Origin: Priapulus caudatus | Taxonomy: Eukaryota > Priapulida > Priapulimorpha > Priapulimorphida > Priapulidae | Reading direction: 5' to 3' | NCBI RefSeq assembly: GCF_000485595.1 | Contig: NW_014577115.1 | Location: forward strand, 404,756 to 437,137 | Length of the DNA stretch: 32,382 nt | Shown: in pieces, positions 1 to 10,907 of the stretch | Numbering within the stretch: position 1 is the stretch's first letter | Layout: the number at the start of each line of letters is the position of its first letter | Position numbers and translations under genes: made by a program | Notes under the pieces: generated by a model | What the model saw: the letters and a program-made list of their open reading frames with translations, nothing else | What the model was told of the DNA's origin: nothing | The model's database searches: none

Positions 1-72
1 ACACACAAACACACACCACACATACAAACGCGCGCGCACACACACACACACACGCATACGCATAAACACACA
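1..72. repeat. (CA)n-rich simple repeat at the window edge
   Basis: CA repeats with CG and TA interruptions, continuing out of the window. Confidence 0.9.
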
Positions 73-414
73 TGGGGCTAGTTCGACCCCGGGGCAAGTC
101 CGGCCATTGGCGATTTCTCGTGCCTGGGAGCAGCTAGCCTCGTTCTCGATATTCTAGAGAGACCGCGTGACTGCAACGATTGTCTTATGTGATAAAACCT
201 GACGATTTTGTTGAGGAAAACGCATTATTAGCAGTTGTAAGTAATTTCTTTACATTGTCTTGTCGATCTACTTACAGTCGCATAATTAGAGAATTCATTG
301 ATCCATTGGCATTCGATGTTAGAGAAGTATATGGCCTTCATAATGCATATTGATTTTCCTACTTTAGTTGACTCTTTTGGATGGTTATCACGTGATTATG
401 TACATTTTTTATTT

Positions 415-494
415 GGGGCAAGTTCGACCCAACGCCTGGGGCAGGTACGACCCCGGGGTCGTACCTGCCCCAGGCGTTAGGTCGAACTTGCCCC
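415..494. repeat. 80-bp near-perfect palindrome, no spacer
   Basis: Two 40-bp arms meet at CGACCCCGGGGTCG with a single mismatch (position 15 of the arm). The arm begins GGGGCAAGTTCGACC. A related sequence, GGGGCTAGTTCGACCCCGGGG, lies at 74-94. The only ambiguous base of the window (N, 522) follows 28 bp later. Confidence 0.85.
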
Positions 495-727
495 GCCGTC
501 CCTACATCACTCCAGTGCCCCNATGGGGGTCTGGGGGCCATGCCCCCCAGAAAAATTTTGAACGCATTTTTAAGCCATTTTTCCTGCAATCTGAGGCAAT
601 ACTGTGGACCATATTGCTCATGTCGTGATGGACACTGATCTCACCCTAGACTCACACCCTACAAGTTAGGATTCAAACACTTTTCATTACTTTTCAGAGA
701 CGTACACAGTTGTATGGTTTACTATAG

Positions 728-1006
728 GCTGATAGGGTCTATGTCCCACAGGGTAAGCTGCGAAACGTAACTCTAGCTGATATGGTTAGCGTTAGGGTTA
801 GGGTATTAGGGTTAGAGTTAGGGTTAGGGGATTAGGCCGTCCGCGGACTCCCTAGACTCGTTAGTGGAGTAGGCGAGGTAGGCGGCGGGATACTTAGTCT
901 AACTATCCCGGACCGTACCTCGCCTACTATTAGAGTAGTAGTATTTAGTACGCAGGTGCGCAGGGTACGTCTCGGCAGTACCCTGGGGAGCATAGACCCT
1001 ATCAGC
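728..1006. mobile_element. Inverted-repeat element with internal TTAGGG tract
   Basis: Ends GCTGATAGGGTCTATGTCCC and, inverted, GCTGATAGGGTCTATGCTCC; arms about 28 bp with few mismatches. At 786-835 it holds degenerate GTTAGGGTTAGGG repeats. No target duplication seen. Confidence 0.6.
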
Positions 1007-1029
1007 GCGTTACGCTGGTAATAATACAT

Positions 1030-2500
1030 GTATTAAACAACAAGCAGGTAAGAAATTGCAATTTCTCAACAATTTCACGGGTGTTTTTGTCAATGTTGCA
1101 ACCATATTTTTGTGGCCTATTTGTGAGTCTGGAAACATTTTCTTGAAGAGTCTGCATTGCATGGTCTGGCCGTCGCTCGCCTCAAGGCAACAATGTGTGT
1201 TCAATTAATTTAAGTCCGTAAATCTCAATCTGGCGTCAAAGACAGACAATTCTCTGTCTGCTGGCAAAGAAGCTTGATATATATTGGGTGTAAATTCTTA
1301 GCTGCAGCACCCGCAATAGCAGCATGTACTTTTTGAGAGACTATATGCCTCTGGGCATTCATCGTGCCTTCCTGCCGTGCCGCCCACTTGAAAGTGCTGT
1401 CTTGCATACCAATGGCAATAGCCGATTGATTTAATCAGCTGAATTGTAACTGTAAGGCTAAACAAGTTATACATACATTTAAAAAACTAATTCTCCTCAC
1501 ATCCTGAATTTTCAAAATAAATATATTGGATTTAAATTGTTAACATCAGAATTTCCGATTTTTTTTTTAGGATAAATCGTTCAAGAAATGAGCATCAGGC
1601 ATGGTAATAAATATACTTGACGTTTAAATCCAAAAAGACCAATCACTCAAACAATCAGCCATTTCATTCATAAGATTTGCCATAATTGCAAGATGACGAC
1701 AAGATTGAGCACGCTTTCGTGTTGCGTTAGTGGAGTTAGACGCTAGATGAGCTGAAAAACAATGACCATTAGATGTCGTCTATCACTCAGAGAACATTAG
1801 TTTACGATGCAACGCTACGCGTTCATTGATATATCACGCATATGATGGCCAGAAGTTATAATCGCTGGGACGAAGTCTTCCCTGTGGTGACAGCTTCAGA
1901 CAGCACGACCAATAAGAATACAAAGTAGCACGTAGAGACCCCGACGCCGCTGTACACAAAAATATCCGTAGAGCTCGATAGTCATATTATTGTGTAGGTA
2001 CGCATGATATGTTATGCCGAGCTGGATGAAAGGCGAACTGCGCTGGCTCAAGCTCATTTCACATAATATTTTTTGCGTATGCTCCTTTTCTTCCTACGTC
2101 TCTTACTTTTTTCTCTTCTTCTCTCTCTCTCTCTTTGGCCGGCGTTTTGGGGGGGCGACCGCCCGCCACCCCCCCCCCCCCCTGGCTACGCGCCTGCCCA
2201 CGCAGCATACACACATATACAGAATGATTTCTTCGTTCGCGAAGCGGCTGAAGAACAAGGGGTATAGCGGTTAGTGTAGTAAAGCGGAACCGGAGCCGCC
2301 TGTATCATACAGGTCATACAGGTTACCTTCACTCACCTGCTTGCTCGCGTTGCCATAGAGGTCATAGAGACTGTGTTGCAAACAAGCACACCACCAAGCG
2401 GCGAAATCTGGAAACCTTTCGTTTTTTTCTATTCGGACTTGTGTTATGTGTTTTTATTCTGTGACACGCCATATATATAGGCCCTATAATTATATATATA
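1030..2500. other. Gene-free stretch
   Basis: Two short minus-strand frames (1010-1204, 1225-1407) read like decayed protein (for example SDGQTMQCRLFKKMFPDSQI) and could be one broken transposon gene, but I cannot place them. A C/G homopolymer-rich stretch with a CT run is at 2105-2190. Otherwise nothing recognised. Confidence 0.4.
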
Positions 2501-2510
2501 TATTATATAT

Positions 2511-2952
2511 CAGTAAAAACCGCGCGTATTAAGAACATAGATTTTTCCAAGTTAGCCTCAATAGGTTCTTATATTAAATGGTGCTTACTGAAAAATTAAG
2601 GCTCAAAAGGTTCTTAATTGTTTCTACTTTTAATATGTATAAGCTTATACTTGATTCAAATTGTGTTAAAATTTTCTTACAAAGACTGCAATTTTTGCAT
2701 AATTAATACCCATGATGGGCTACAGTGTAAGTTTTTCAGTGCTTACCATACTGTATGATACAGTATGTATCCAAGGAAAATAAAACAACATGCCAAAAAA
2801 TGGAGGAGAAAAAATATGGAACAAAAAACATGGAAAATTAAGAACCTACTTTAAAATCTTAGCTAAAAACAGGTTCTTATGTAAAGGGGTCTAAATGGGA
2901 AATTTTAGCCTAACATGTTCTTAAAATCTATGTTCTTATATGGCGGTTTTTA

Positions 2953-2955
<3 letters not shown>
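2511..2955. mobile_element. MITE in a TA-rich tract, ends CAGTAAAAACCGC
   Basis: Left CAGTAAAAACCGCGCGTATT, right inverted CAGTAAAAACCGCCATATAA, both followed by AAGAACATAGATTTT. Internal GGTTCTTA/TAAGAACC repeats in both orientations. TAT adjoins both ends within (TA)n sequence, compatible with TA targeting (Tc1/mariner-like), but the flank is repetitive, so this is weak. Confidence 0.65.
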
Positions 2956-2997
<42 letters not shown>

Positions 2998-2999
2998 AT
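2956..2999. repeat. (TA)n microsatellite adjoining the MITE at 2511
   Basis: TA repeats directly after the element's right end; TA-rich sequence also adjoins its left end (2485-2510). Confidence 0.9.
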
Positions 3000-3144
3000 A
3001 TTAGGCTAATTGGTTTGATGAATCGCACTTAAGCCGGCACGGCATGCCTACACCCCGCTTACCGCCAGCCCGCCGTGCTGAGAGCAATGAATAATCTGGC
3101 CCTAGTGTCAGGTCGTTGCTACGCAAGCGCGTTCTGTTTATTCG

Positions 3145-3420
3145 CGTTCGTGTTTTTCATTCACATAACTGTGCATTCAATCAGAGTTGTGCATAGTCGC
3201 AAAGGCAGGTTTTCTATTGTACACATTAGTTATTTCAATTTTACAAAGTATTGTTTCTATTCGTACTTGTGTTGTTTTCATTTACAAAAGCGTGCATTTC
3301 ATTCAGTGTTGTGCATAGTCGCAATTAATGTGCAGGTTTTCTATTGTACAATTAGTTATTTCAATTTTACAAAGTATTGTTTCTTTCGTACTTGTGTTGT
3401 TTTCATTTACAAAAACTTTT
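3145..3420. repeat. Tandem repeat, about 120-bp unit, two full copies and a part
   Basis: Shared blocks include GTTGTGCATAGTCGCAA, AGGTTTTCTATTGTACA and TTTCAATTTTACAAAGTATT, seen in the copies starting near 3145 and 3268; a third starts at 3391 and is cut after about 23 bp. A diverged copy lies at about 3878-3955. The 117-codon open frame here (3075-3428) follows the repeat and is not a credible gene. Confidence 0.75.
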
Positions 3421-3435
3421 CCATTTGACGATAAA

Positions 3436-3871
3436 GCTGCGTTCCACGTATACACGGCTTAGCTGTACCGTACTTAGTTGGTGCTAAGTGCCGTTAAAAT
3501 GGCGTTCACACGAGATACACGAGATTGAGGCTTAGCTAGCTCGGTATAATATAGACTGGTACGCGGTCGACAGTTCCACACGCTACGCCTAACGTCGTGG
3601 CAGGGCGAACGGGTAGCAGTCTAGGTTAGAGCGCTACAGTTTCGCAATTCACACGAACAATGCGTTCACAATGCGCGAACAACACGAACAATGCGTTCAC
3701 ACGACAATCAATACGCGGCCAGCATGGTGCCGTATCTACGCGGTTTAGTTGGCGCGGAATATGATTCCGCGCTTAGCAAGCCGGAGCATTCGCGGCTAAG
3801 CAAGCCGTGGCTAAGCAAGCCGCGTATATTTTAGCGTGTGAACGCAACTTTTCTCCTCGTGTGAACGCAGC
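3436..3871. mobile_element. Possible inverted-repeat element splitting the 120-bp repeat array
   Basis: Left end GCTGCGTTCCACG and right end inverted GCTGCGTTCACACG. Inside are GTTCACACG and GCTAAGCAAGCCG subrepeats. It stands between the last tandem copy (ending about 3420) and a diverged copy (from about 3878), so it may have inserted into the array. No target duplication seen. Confidence 0.45.
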
Positions 3872-4006
3872 AATTGTGTGTTTTCTATTTATTGAAGTAT
3901 CGTTTCAATTTTACAAAGTATTGTTTCTATTCATACTTGTGTTGTTTTCATTCCTGATTTCAGTTTTGAAGGGAATGGCTTGCCATACCGGCGGACATCC
4001 GCTGCT

Positions 4007-4022
4007 CCCGTGACGTCACGGG
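4007..4022. promoter_or_regulatory. 16-bp palindrome containing a CRE-like TGACGTCA
   Basis: CCCGTGACGTCACGGG is a perfect palindrome with the full cAMP-response-element core. It lies in a locally GC/CpG-richer stretch (about 3700-4260). No gene can be tied to it, so function is unproven; other TGACGTCA copies lie near 5799 (flanked differently) and 18544. Confidence 0.3.
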
Positions 4023-4029
4023 ATCGTCA

Positions 4030-5170
4030 CGGTAACCCGCTCGTGTGTGTGGACGTTTCGCAGCAAGGCAAGCTGATGCGTACACGCGGTGGCGGCTGGC
4101 TAGTAAATGAGTATGCGCTGTGCGTACAGACTCTCTTCAGCGGTCGTTGCACTCATGCTGATGATGACACGTGTGTGGCGACTTACTGCACCGTTACTGT
4201 TCTCACCATCTCGACTTACGAACACATGCCGTAGAACACGTCAAACGAGCACGTGACACGCGCCAAAATATTTACCGATCGACGAATCAGAGCGTGCCGC
4301 GAAAACATTTATCGAAACTCGCCTCTCTTCGCAGGCAATTGCCATTTATTCATCTTAAAAGCTGTTTTGCTGCCATCATTCGAAAGAGCTACGCGTTGCG
4401 ATGTTTGTGCCGAGTCAGTGCAACGTCAAATATAAGAAAGAAAAATCTGCGTCGAGCAATTGTTATCTGTTACTAAACTAGCATTTCTATTTGTCGCTAC
4501 ACACCTATCTATGATTAGACTGTTTCGTCGTTTGTCACCATTTAATTAATTAATTAATTTATTTATTTAATTAAGCTGAGCACACTTGAAGCGATGTGGG
4601 GAGAAGATGGGGAGGAGTTCCACGAAAGGTACAATGTCTACGCGAAAATTAAACAGTGGTTATAAATTAAACACATTATATATACAAAAACAAAACATTA
4701 TAAGAATACCTTAATTATATTTAACCGTTGTAACAAAAATGCAAGGTACAAAGGAATTCGCAATGATACACTAATATGACACCCCGTGCGGCTGCTAAAT
4801 ATGACGACAGGTAACAAAACTGCAGCTATACACCGCAACAGTATTGTTTCTATACACACACGCGCGCACGCACGCACACATATAGGCCTATATATATTTT
4901 ATTATTGATTTATTCATCTATACATCCATATAAGATCATCTTTTTTCTTGAATAAGTTTATATGTATATCCAAACTGGTTACTAATTAGAAAATGACGCA
5001 GGCGGGCAGGTAGGCACGCACGCACGCACAAGCAAAAATGCCTATCTGTAATGACGGTCCGACGTCCGACTCACAGCCACTCGAAATTTCGCACACTGCC
5101 TGCAGATTGCCAAGAGACCATCATAGAAAAAGTCCATTTCTATTATGAACTCTTGCTATTACATACCAAC
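4030..5170. other. Gene-free stretch
   Basis: An open frame of 101 codons at 4171-4476 has no recognisable motif. (TTAA)n-like sequence at 4540-4570, and CA/CG repeats near 4855-4880 and 5005-5030. Nothing else supported. Confidence 0.4.
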
Positions 5171-5172
5171 AT

Positions 5173-5457
5173 GTTCTGCTAGCATCTATGACAAATACGA
5201 CATAAGCATAATTATACGCTCTTCTATGACACTAGTTGTCATAGGATAATTCTTCCTATGACAAATATTGGCGAGTCAACTTCGTTCCGCTTTACAGCTC
5301 AAATTCACTGCTTGCGTTCAGAATCGCGCTCCTAAACTCCTATGATGCGCACAACACATATAACAATATTTGTCATAGGAAGAATCTTCCTATGACAAAT
5401 AGTATCATAGGAGAGCGTATATACGTATGTCGTATTTGTCATAGATGCTAGCAGAAC
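5173..5457. mobile_element. MITE/foldback, 285 bp with arms of about 95 bp
   Basis: Arms begin GTTCTGCTAGCATCTATGAC and are near reverse complements at 5173-5270 and 5366-5457, with a loop of about 95 bp. The motif CTATGACAAAT/ATTTGTCATAG and CCTATGACAA recur within each arm. No target duplication found. Confidence 0.75.
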
Positions 5458-7190
5458 AGGCTGTACATACCTAACTCAGCATCGCAAGGCAGCGACAGCT
5501 AACGTAATCACGTACGTCATCAATGTACGTGCACAACAGCACATGTGCGCACTTTGTACACCGCCTGATATATATAATACTTGACATCGCGTCTCTGCCG
5601 AGAAATCATGTGAACAGTAAACAGAACAGTGTAGTAGTCCTAAAACACAGCCCAGCACACGGGCTATCCACGCGGACCCGAGCTCACCCACATGGGGTGG
5701 TAATATTACCGAAATGCTCACGTCGATTCTTTCCTTTTCTAATCCCACCGTGTCGCCGCGTGCAATTATCTCACGTTTGATCGAACATCGAATCTATGAC
5801 GTCAGCAAACACGACCAGACGGGCGGGGAGTGTGTGTGTGTGGAGGGAGGGGGTATACGAGTATGTGAGTATTATACGAGTATAACGATATTAACGAGTA
5901 TTATGAGGAGGTATACGCCCCGCATAATAAACCGCATAACAAGTAGGATTCGTCCCCGACTACATGAAGTTTACGTATCACATTGACCACCACAGCGCAC
6001 GGTTGTAGCATGTATACAGTACAGTGGTATACATATATGATAAGCATGCATATATGCATTACATTACACGCATTACAGCCGTAATACAATCAAGTCTGAT
6101 TTGAGTACGAACCGAGTACTACGATTCATCTCTAATTACATTGCGTTCCCCTCGGCCACCCTCGAGTACGGTTCAAGCAGGTATGTATGTCATATGAGCG
6201 GTAAGGCATGTCATGTCTACATGTACGACAGCCACACACACGGTTACGCACGCATTGACACCGCGTACCTCTACAAACCCCACAAACAACGACGACGTGC
6301 CACGAAGCCTCCGGTAACGAATACACGACGAGCAAGAGAGACAGAACAAAATCAACTTGAAGCGACGTTGAAAGCAACTCCGCAGTAGATGAGCGAGATA
6401 ACCTTTCTAACAGCATCGATCCACCACCTAACAGTTAATGTACTAGAAGCGGCAATGAAATACTAGCATGCGAATTTCGTCGTGACACTGCAATCACAAA
6501 TGCACCGTAAGTATAGGATCATTTCTACTGCTAGTGCCTGTTGATCACAACAGAATGCCCGCAGCACTAAATCAGACTGCGAATCATTGAAACACATTAT
6601 TCCAGGGGAAGCAGGGGCAGATTAAACCTCGTTGTTTCTAGACGACCGATGATGATAATTGATCGATTGATTGGTTGTTGATCGATTGATTTGATTGTTG
6701 ATGATTTTTTAGATGATGATTTGTCAGTATCCTCTCAACAGCCGGCACTCAACTGATCTATCCCTCCGTGAGAAATAACGACGAACCATTAAATATTGTT
6801 GGCCGGCCGGACAGTCTAGACTTTATACTATTTTTTCACACGCATGTGCCTAACTGTCGACTTTGCAACATTTCGTTACAACGCAACCTTTTATCACTAC
6901 TGATTGGGTGCAGCTGTCTCACAATTGTTGTTACATAATACTTTCAATTTCACCAGGCAGATAGGTCAATTCTGTTTTGCTCAAGATCGTGCATGCAACT
7001 GAACAACCATTATGCGGAACTTTACCATAGTAAAATATATACCACACACTGGAAGAATGATTGCTTCTACCAGATAAGATTAGGGGCTGACTGCAAAATT
7101 AATTATCACGGCATCTGAACAACATTCATACTAATCTCTAGCGTAAAGCCATCAATAATTGTGCATCAGAGAAATCGGGTTATATTGACA
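5458..7190. other. Stretch without a recognised gene, downstream of the big gene
   Basis: Short frames at 5476-5780 and 6101-6416 overlap on both strands and show no domain. 6650-6720 has TGATTGAT/GATGAT repeats. The part nearest 7190 could be 3' untranslated region of the big gene, but no clear polyadenylation signal was found on the minus strand. Confidence 0.4.
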
Positions 7191-7191
7191 T

Positions 7192-7374
7192 GTGTACTAG
7201 TGTGTACTAGTGTAGTACGTGTACTAGTGTACTCGTGTAGTACATGTGTACTAATGTGTATTAGTGTAGTACATGTGTACTAGTCTACTAGTGTAGTACA
7301 TGTGTACTAGTGTAGCACATGTGTACTAGTGTGTACTAGTGTAGTACATGTGTACTGGTGTACTAGTACTAGTG
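7192..7374. repeat. Minisatellite, about 19-bp unit TGTGTACTAGTGTAGTACA
   Basis: About nine imperfect copies, rich in the palindrome ACTAGT. Ends about 20 bp beyond the stop codon of the Tudor-MIF4G gene, so it probably lies in that gene's 3' untranslated region. Confidence 0.85.
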
Positions 7375-7395
7375 TGGCCGTCTCCTACGACGTGA

Positions 7396-9029
7396 CTACT
7401 TATACATGAGGTGTCGCTCCGTGCACTGATACACGATGTGTTTCTTGCTGCCGCATGACGTACAGACTCGCTGCTCTGCGCTGAACATCTCTTTCAGCTC
7501 CTCATTGGTCGGCTTGCCACGCGACGACGGCTGCCAGGGCGCGCGCGGCGCCTCAACCTCCGAGTCGGAGTCGGAATCGAAAACATCGCCTTCCACGTAA
7601 TCGATCGGAACGCTTTCGGTCGCCGCGGCAACGGGACAAGGCGGCTCCTCCACAGCCAGGGTCTCCCAGGTGTCCTCCTCCTCCAAGGGATTCCCCTCCG
7701 CCGGGAGGGAGGTGCCGTCCACGTCTTCTCTCCCCGCGAGGGGTTCCTCCTCGGCTATGCCCTCCTCCTCCTCCTCGGCCGCAGCAAACTTTCCCTCCTT
7801 CAGCTGCGTGGCGATGCTCTTGAGGGATAGCGTCGCCACGGCGACCGAGTCCCCGGCTCGCTCTCCTCCTTCGTGCGAGCCAGCGCGATCCTGGAACTGT
7901 GAAGCGCCACCGGTATCCTCTCGTTGCTGCTCCCTGCCGCTCGTCACCGCTAGACTCTCGCTGGCCGCTGCTGCTGCTGCTGCATCCGTCTCCTCGTATC
8001 GTATTACATCATCGTTGTCGTCGCGCGGCAGTGGCGTGTCGGAGGACGCGGGCGAGCCGCACGGACTGAACCAGTTCGTCGGGCACAGCTGCGACAGCTG
8101 CCTGCTCCCTATCCCCTCATCGTTATCGCTCGTCAGCCGCCTGCCACTGCGCGGCGACGCCGTCGGACTGAACCAGTCCGTCTCCGAGTCGACAACCAGC
8201 GGCGGCGGCACCGGTGTTACCCTCTCGACATCGTCGTCGTCGTCGCCGGCGGTGTAGAGGTCGTCGGGCGATGGTGTGTCGTGGTCGTCGGCCCGCGCGG
8301 CGTCCCGCCGCACGGTCGGCGCCGGCAGCGATGGCGGCGGCACGTTTCTGAAGTCGACGAGCTCGCTGAAGCTGTTGCGCGGGTTGCTGTTGGCGTTGTC
8401 TGCGACGTCGCGCTGCGCCGCCGGATCGAAGAAAGCTGACGGCGGCTGCAGATACTCGCTGCTGTCGCCGCTGCCGTCAAACAGCTGCGGACTCGACAGG
8501 CAGGGGGCGCCACCGGCGCGGCTGCATTCGGGCGTCACGTGCGCGAAGAGACGGTCCATCACGGGCGTGCGGCGCCTCCTAGTGGGATCGGACTTCTCGC
8601 CGTCGGGGCCCCTACCGACGAAAGCCGTCGCCGGGCGCGCAGCCGACGATGCGTCTCTACTCTCCAGGGAGATCACCGCACCAATCTCGGCGGACGCCCA
8701 CTTGTCGCGGTCGCTCGGCGCGTACCATCCCCGCGCGCCTCTGACTCTCTCGCCCGCCTTACTGTTCTTCACAGCGGTGCTGTAGTTGAACGGGGGCCTC
8801 GCGGCGTCGCCGGTCGCCGCTGCGTCGGCAGCAGGCGTCTGCGCCGCGTCGTCCTCCTGGCTGGACGATCTTCCGAACGCCACAAGCTTCACCTTGCTTG
8901 TCGTACCGCGCTGTATCGCCGGCCGCGCTCGCACGGGCTCGGGGGATGGCGGGGTCGGGTCAGGGGTCGTCCAACCGACGGGAAGCCAGCCTGCACGCTC
9001 ACGCTCCTCACTACGACTACGCAGCGACC
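7396..9029 (-). CDS. Last exon: 544-codon acidic, Ser/Pro/Ala-rich tail ending in a CCHC zinc knuckle
   Basis: A single GC-rich exon, clearly richer than its surroundings, which causes long antisense open frames on the plus strand (7670-8257, 8276-8785, 8539-9075). The frame joins exon 23 in phase: acceptor TTACAG before 9029. The tail is predicted disordered, with Asp runs (DDDDD), Ala runs and Glu runs (EEEEEGIAEEE). Two related short motifs occur: TDWFSPTASP (about residue 1321) and TNWFSPCGSP (about 1355). The last 24 residues hold CTSCGSKKHIVYQC, a C-X2-C-X4-H-X4-C zinc knuckle (C1560, C1563, H1568, C1573) of the retroviral nucleocapsid/CNBP type that usually binds single-stranded RNA. 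The stop follows eight residues later. Confidence 0.85.
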
Positions 9030-10875
9030 CTGTAATTGCAAAATACTGCTGAGATGGTGCAGCAGATACATGTAGCAGTAGCCTATAATTGGCTCAAACT
9101 ATTGTTTACCTGTAAAGCTTACAGCATGCACCCGTACACTGTTGATAATCGGAGATCGCTCTAGCGATGCTACATGGATTCATTATGTTACATAGTTACA
9201 GACTTTATAGCCGGATATCTGTCTGGATCGGTACAAATTATCACGCTGGGATTGTTAGGTGGGTAATGAGATTAGTATAGATTCAGTCGTGTAGCTGAGG
9301 CCATAATAAAAATATGGTTTGTTTGCCCTCACCCGACCAACCTGCCAAAAAGGGGCCGACTCAAAAATATTTATTGATCACTGTACATTATATAAATCTG
9401 TAGGCAATACATTATATGTACCAAGCAAAACAAACATTCAACATAAAACGTATCTCCACACAAGCACACCCGAGCATGTAGACACCATGCTGAATTTGTA
9501 AAAAAAAACGCCCTAAAAAAAGCTGACCTACCTACCCAAACTTTTCAGCCTGGGTCGGGTGAGGGCAAACAAATATTTTTTTAATTGTGGCCTGAGCGAT
9601 TCTAATTGACCTTTAGCACAACATCAGGAGTTGTGTCATAGATCTATATCTATTATTATTCACTCCTGGCAACATGATTATCGTACACTCACCGCTGTTT
9701 TCAAGGTAGCGTACTATCTCCAACACAGCTCCTATTGGCACACCACAGTCCTTGAGTAAATCAGTGAAGTACTTCTGCTCAGCTGTTAACAGAGTGTCCT
9801 GAGTACGAAAAAAAACATGTGAAGAATATCCCTGTAGCGCTTAGGCTCTCGTTATCGCCGTGCCTCAGTAATTCCTCAAAGTCGATTTTATTCGTCAGCC
9901 ATGTAAGCAAGGCCACTTGGCATATCTGTATGAAGCACTACCAGTCACGTGATTGCATGCGTGACTACCCCAATAAGCGTGAGTCGCCCTCTATAGTCAT
10001 ACACTTAGCTTTACCTGAAATTTGGCCCTTACAATCCTGGAGCAACTGAATGTACATGTGCGTGCATGCGTGAGACAGGGGAGCAGCTCACATAATACAC
10101 TACTTGAACCTTCTATGCGCTCAAAAAGCGGTAAAAATGTGCGCAAGGAAGTGTCTCGCGTAAGTACCCACACAGGAATGGATTCGTAGTACGTACCCGT
10201 ATGCCATTCTCTAGAAACACAGGCAGGAGATGCTGCAAGCCCAGTTGCTCGAGCATGCGCCTCACGGATGCGTAAGCATCCTTCGTAGACGACTGTCCTG
10301 CGACAGCCTGACCATTCTCCATGCCACCATGGTACGCTTCGACTGCTGGAGACGCCATAAGTGCGTTGGCCGGGCCAGCGTGATGCTGCTTGTCCGGCAT
10401 GGTAGGCACGCATGCGGCCTGCACGCCACTGTCGACGCCCGCCCAGTTAGACGCTCGCAACAACATCACGTCAAGCAGTTTGTTCTTGATAGACCTAGAC
10501 GTACAATGAAATCAGACGCCAATGTGGAACGCATTGCAACCAAAGTCCGAACGACTGACACTGCTATACGGCAAGTGTCACAACCTTAGCATCCATGAAT
10601 CACACTCCTTATTTGCATTGCATTGAAATCACACCATTTATGCATAGAAACAGAAGTTTAATTTGATCCCATTCGGGAGGATAGAATGGCATAATTTCAC
10701 TAAAGTCGTGATAAAAATGATTACAAACACGAGAAATATACACGTGACTACATTGTATAGGTAATATCCCTACTGTCGTAACTTTGTCACATCCCTAACT
10801 GACACCTGTAAACATTTAGCTGGTGCATAACAAATCCAGTAAGCGACAGAAAACACACCAGTACAAACGCACGCA

Positions 10876-10907
<32 letters not shown>

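Noticed and set aside
786-838. TTAGGG-like tract as a possible chromosome end
   Set aside because: Short, degenerate and enclosed by the inverted ends of an element with ordinary sequence on both sides.
1010-1407. Two adjacent minus-strand frames as one broken transposon gene
   Set aside because: They read somewhat protein-like, but no motif ties them to a known family and no terminal repeats enclose them.
3075-3428. 117-codon plus-strand frame with two similar halves
   Set aside because: The internal similarity is that of the noncoding 120-bp tandem repeat.
7670-9075. Three long plus-strand open frames (195, 169 and 178 codons)
   Set aside because: They are antisense shadows of the GC-rich last exon of the Tudor-MIF4G gene, whose frame alone continues through spliced exons and ends in a zinc knuckle.
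9319-9501. 60-codon frame as a gene
   Set aside because: Lies wholly within the MITE at 9299-9592 and shows no motif.
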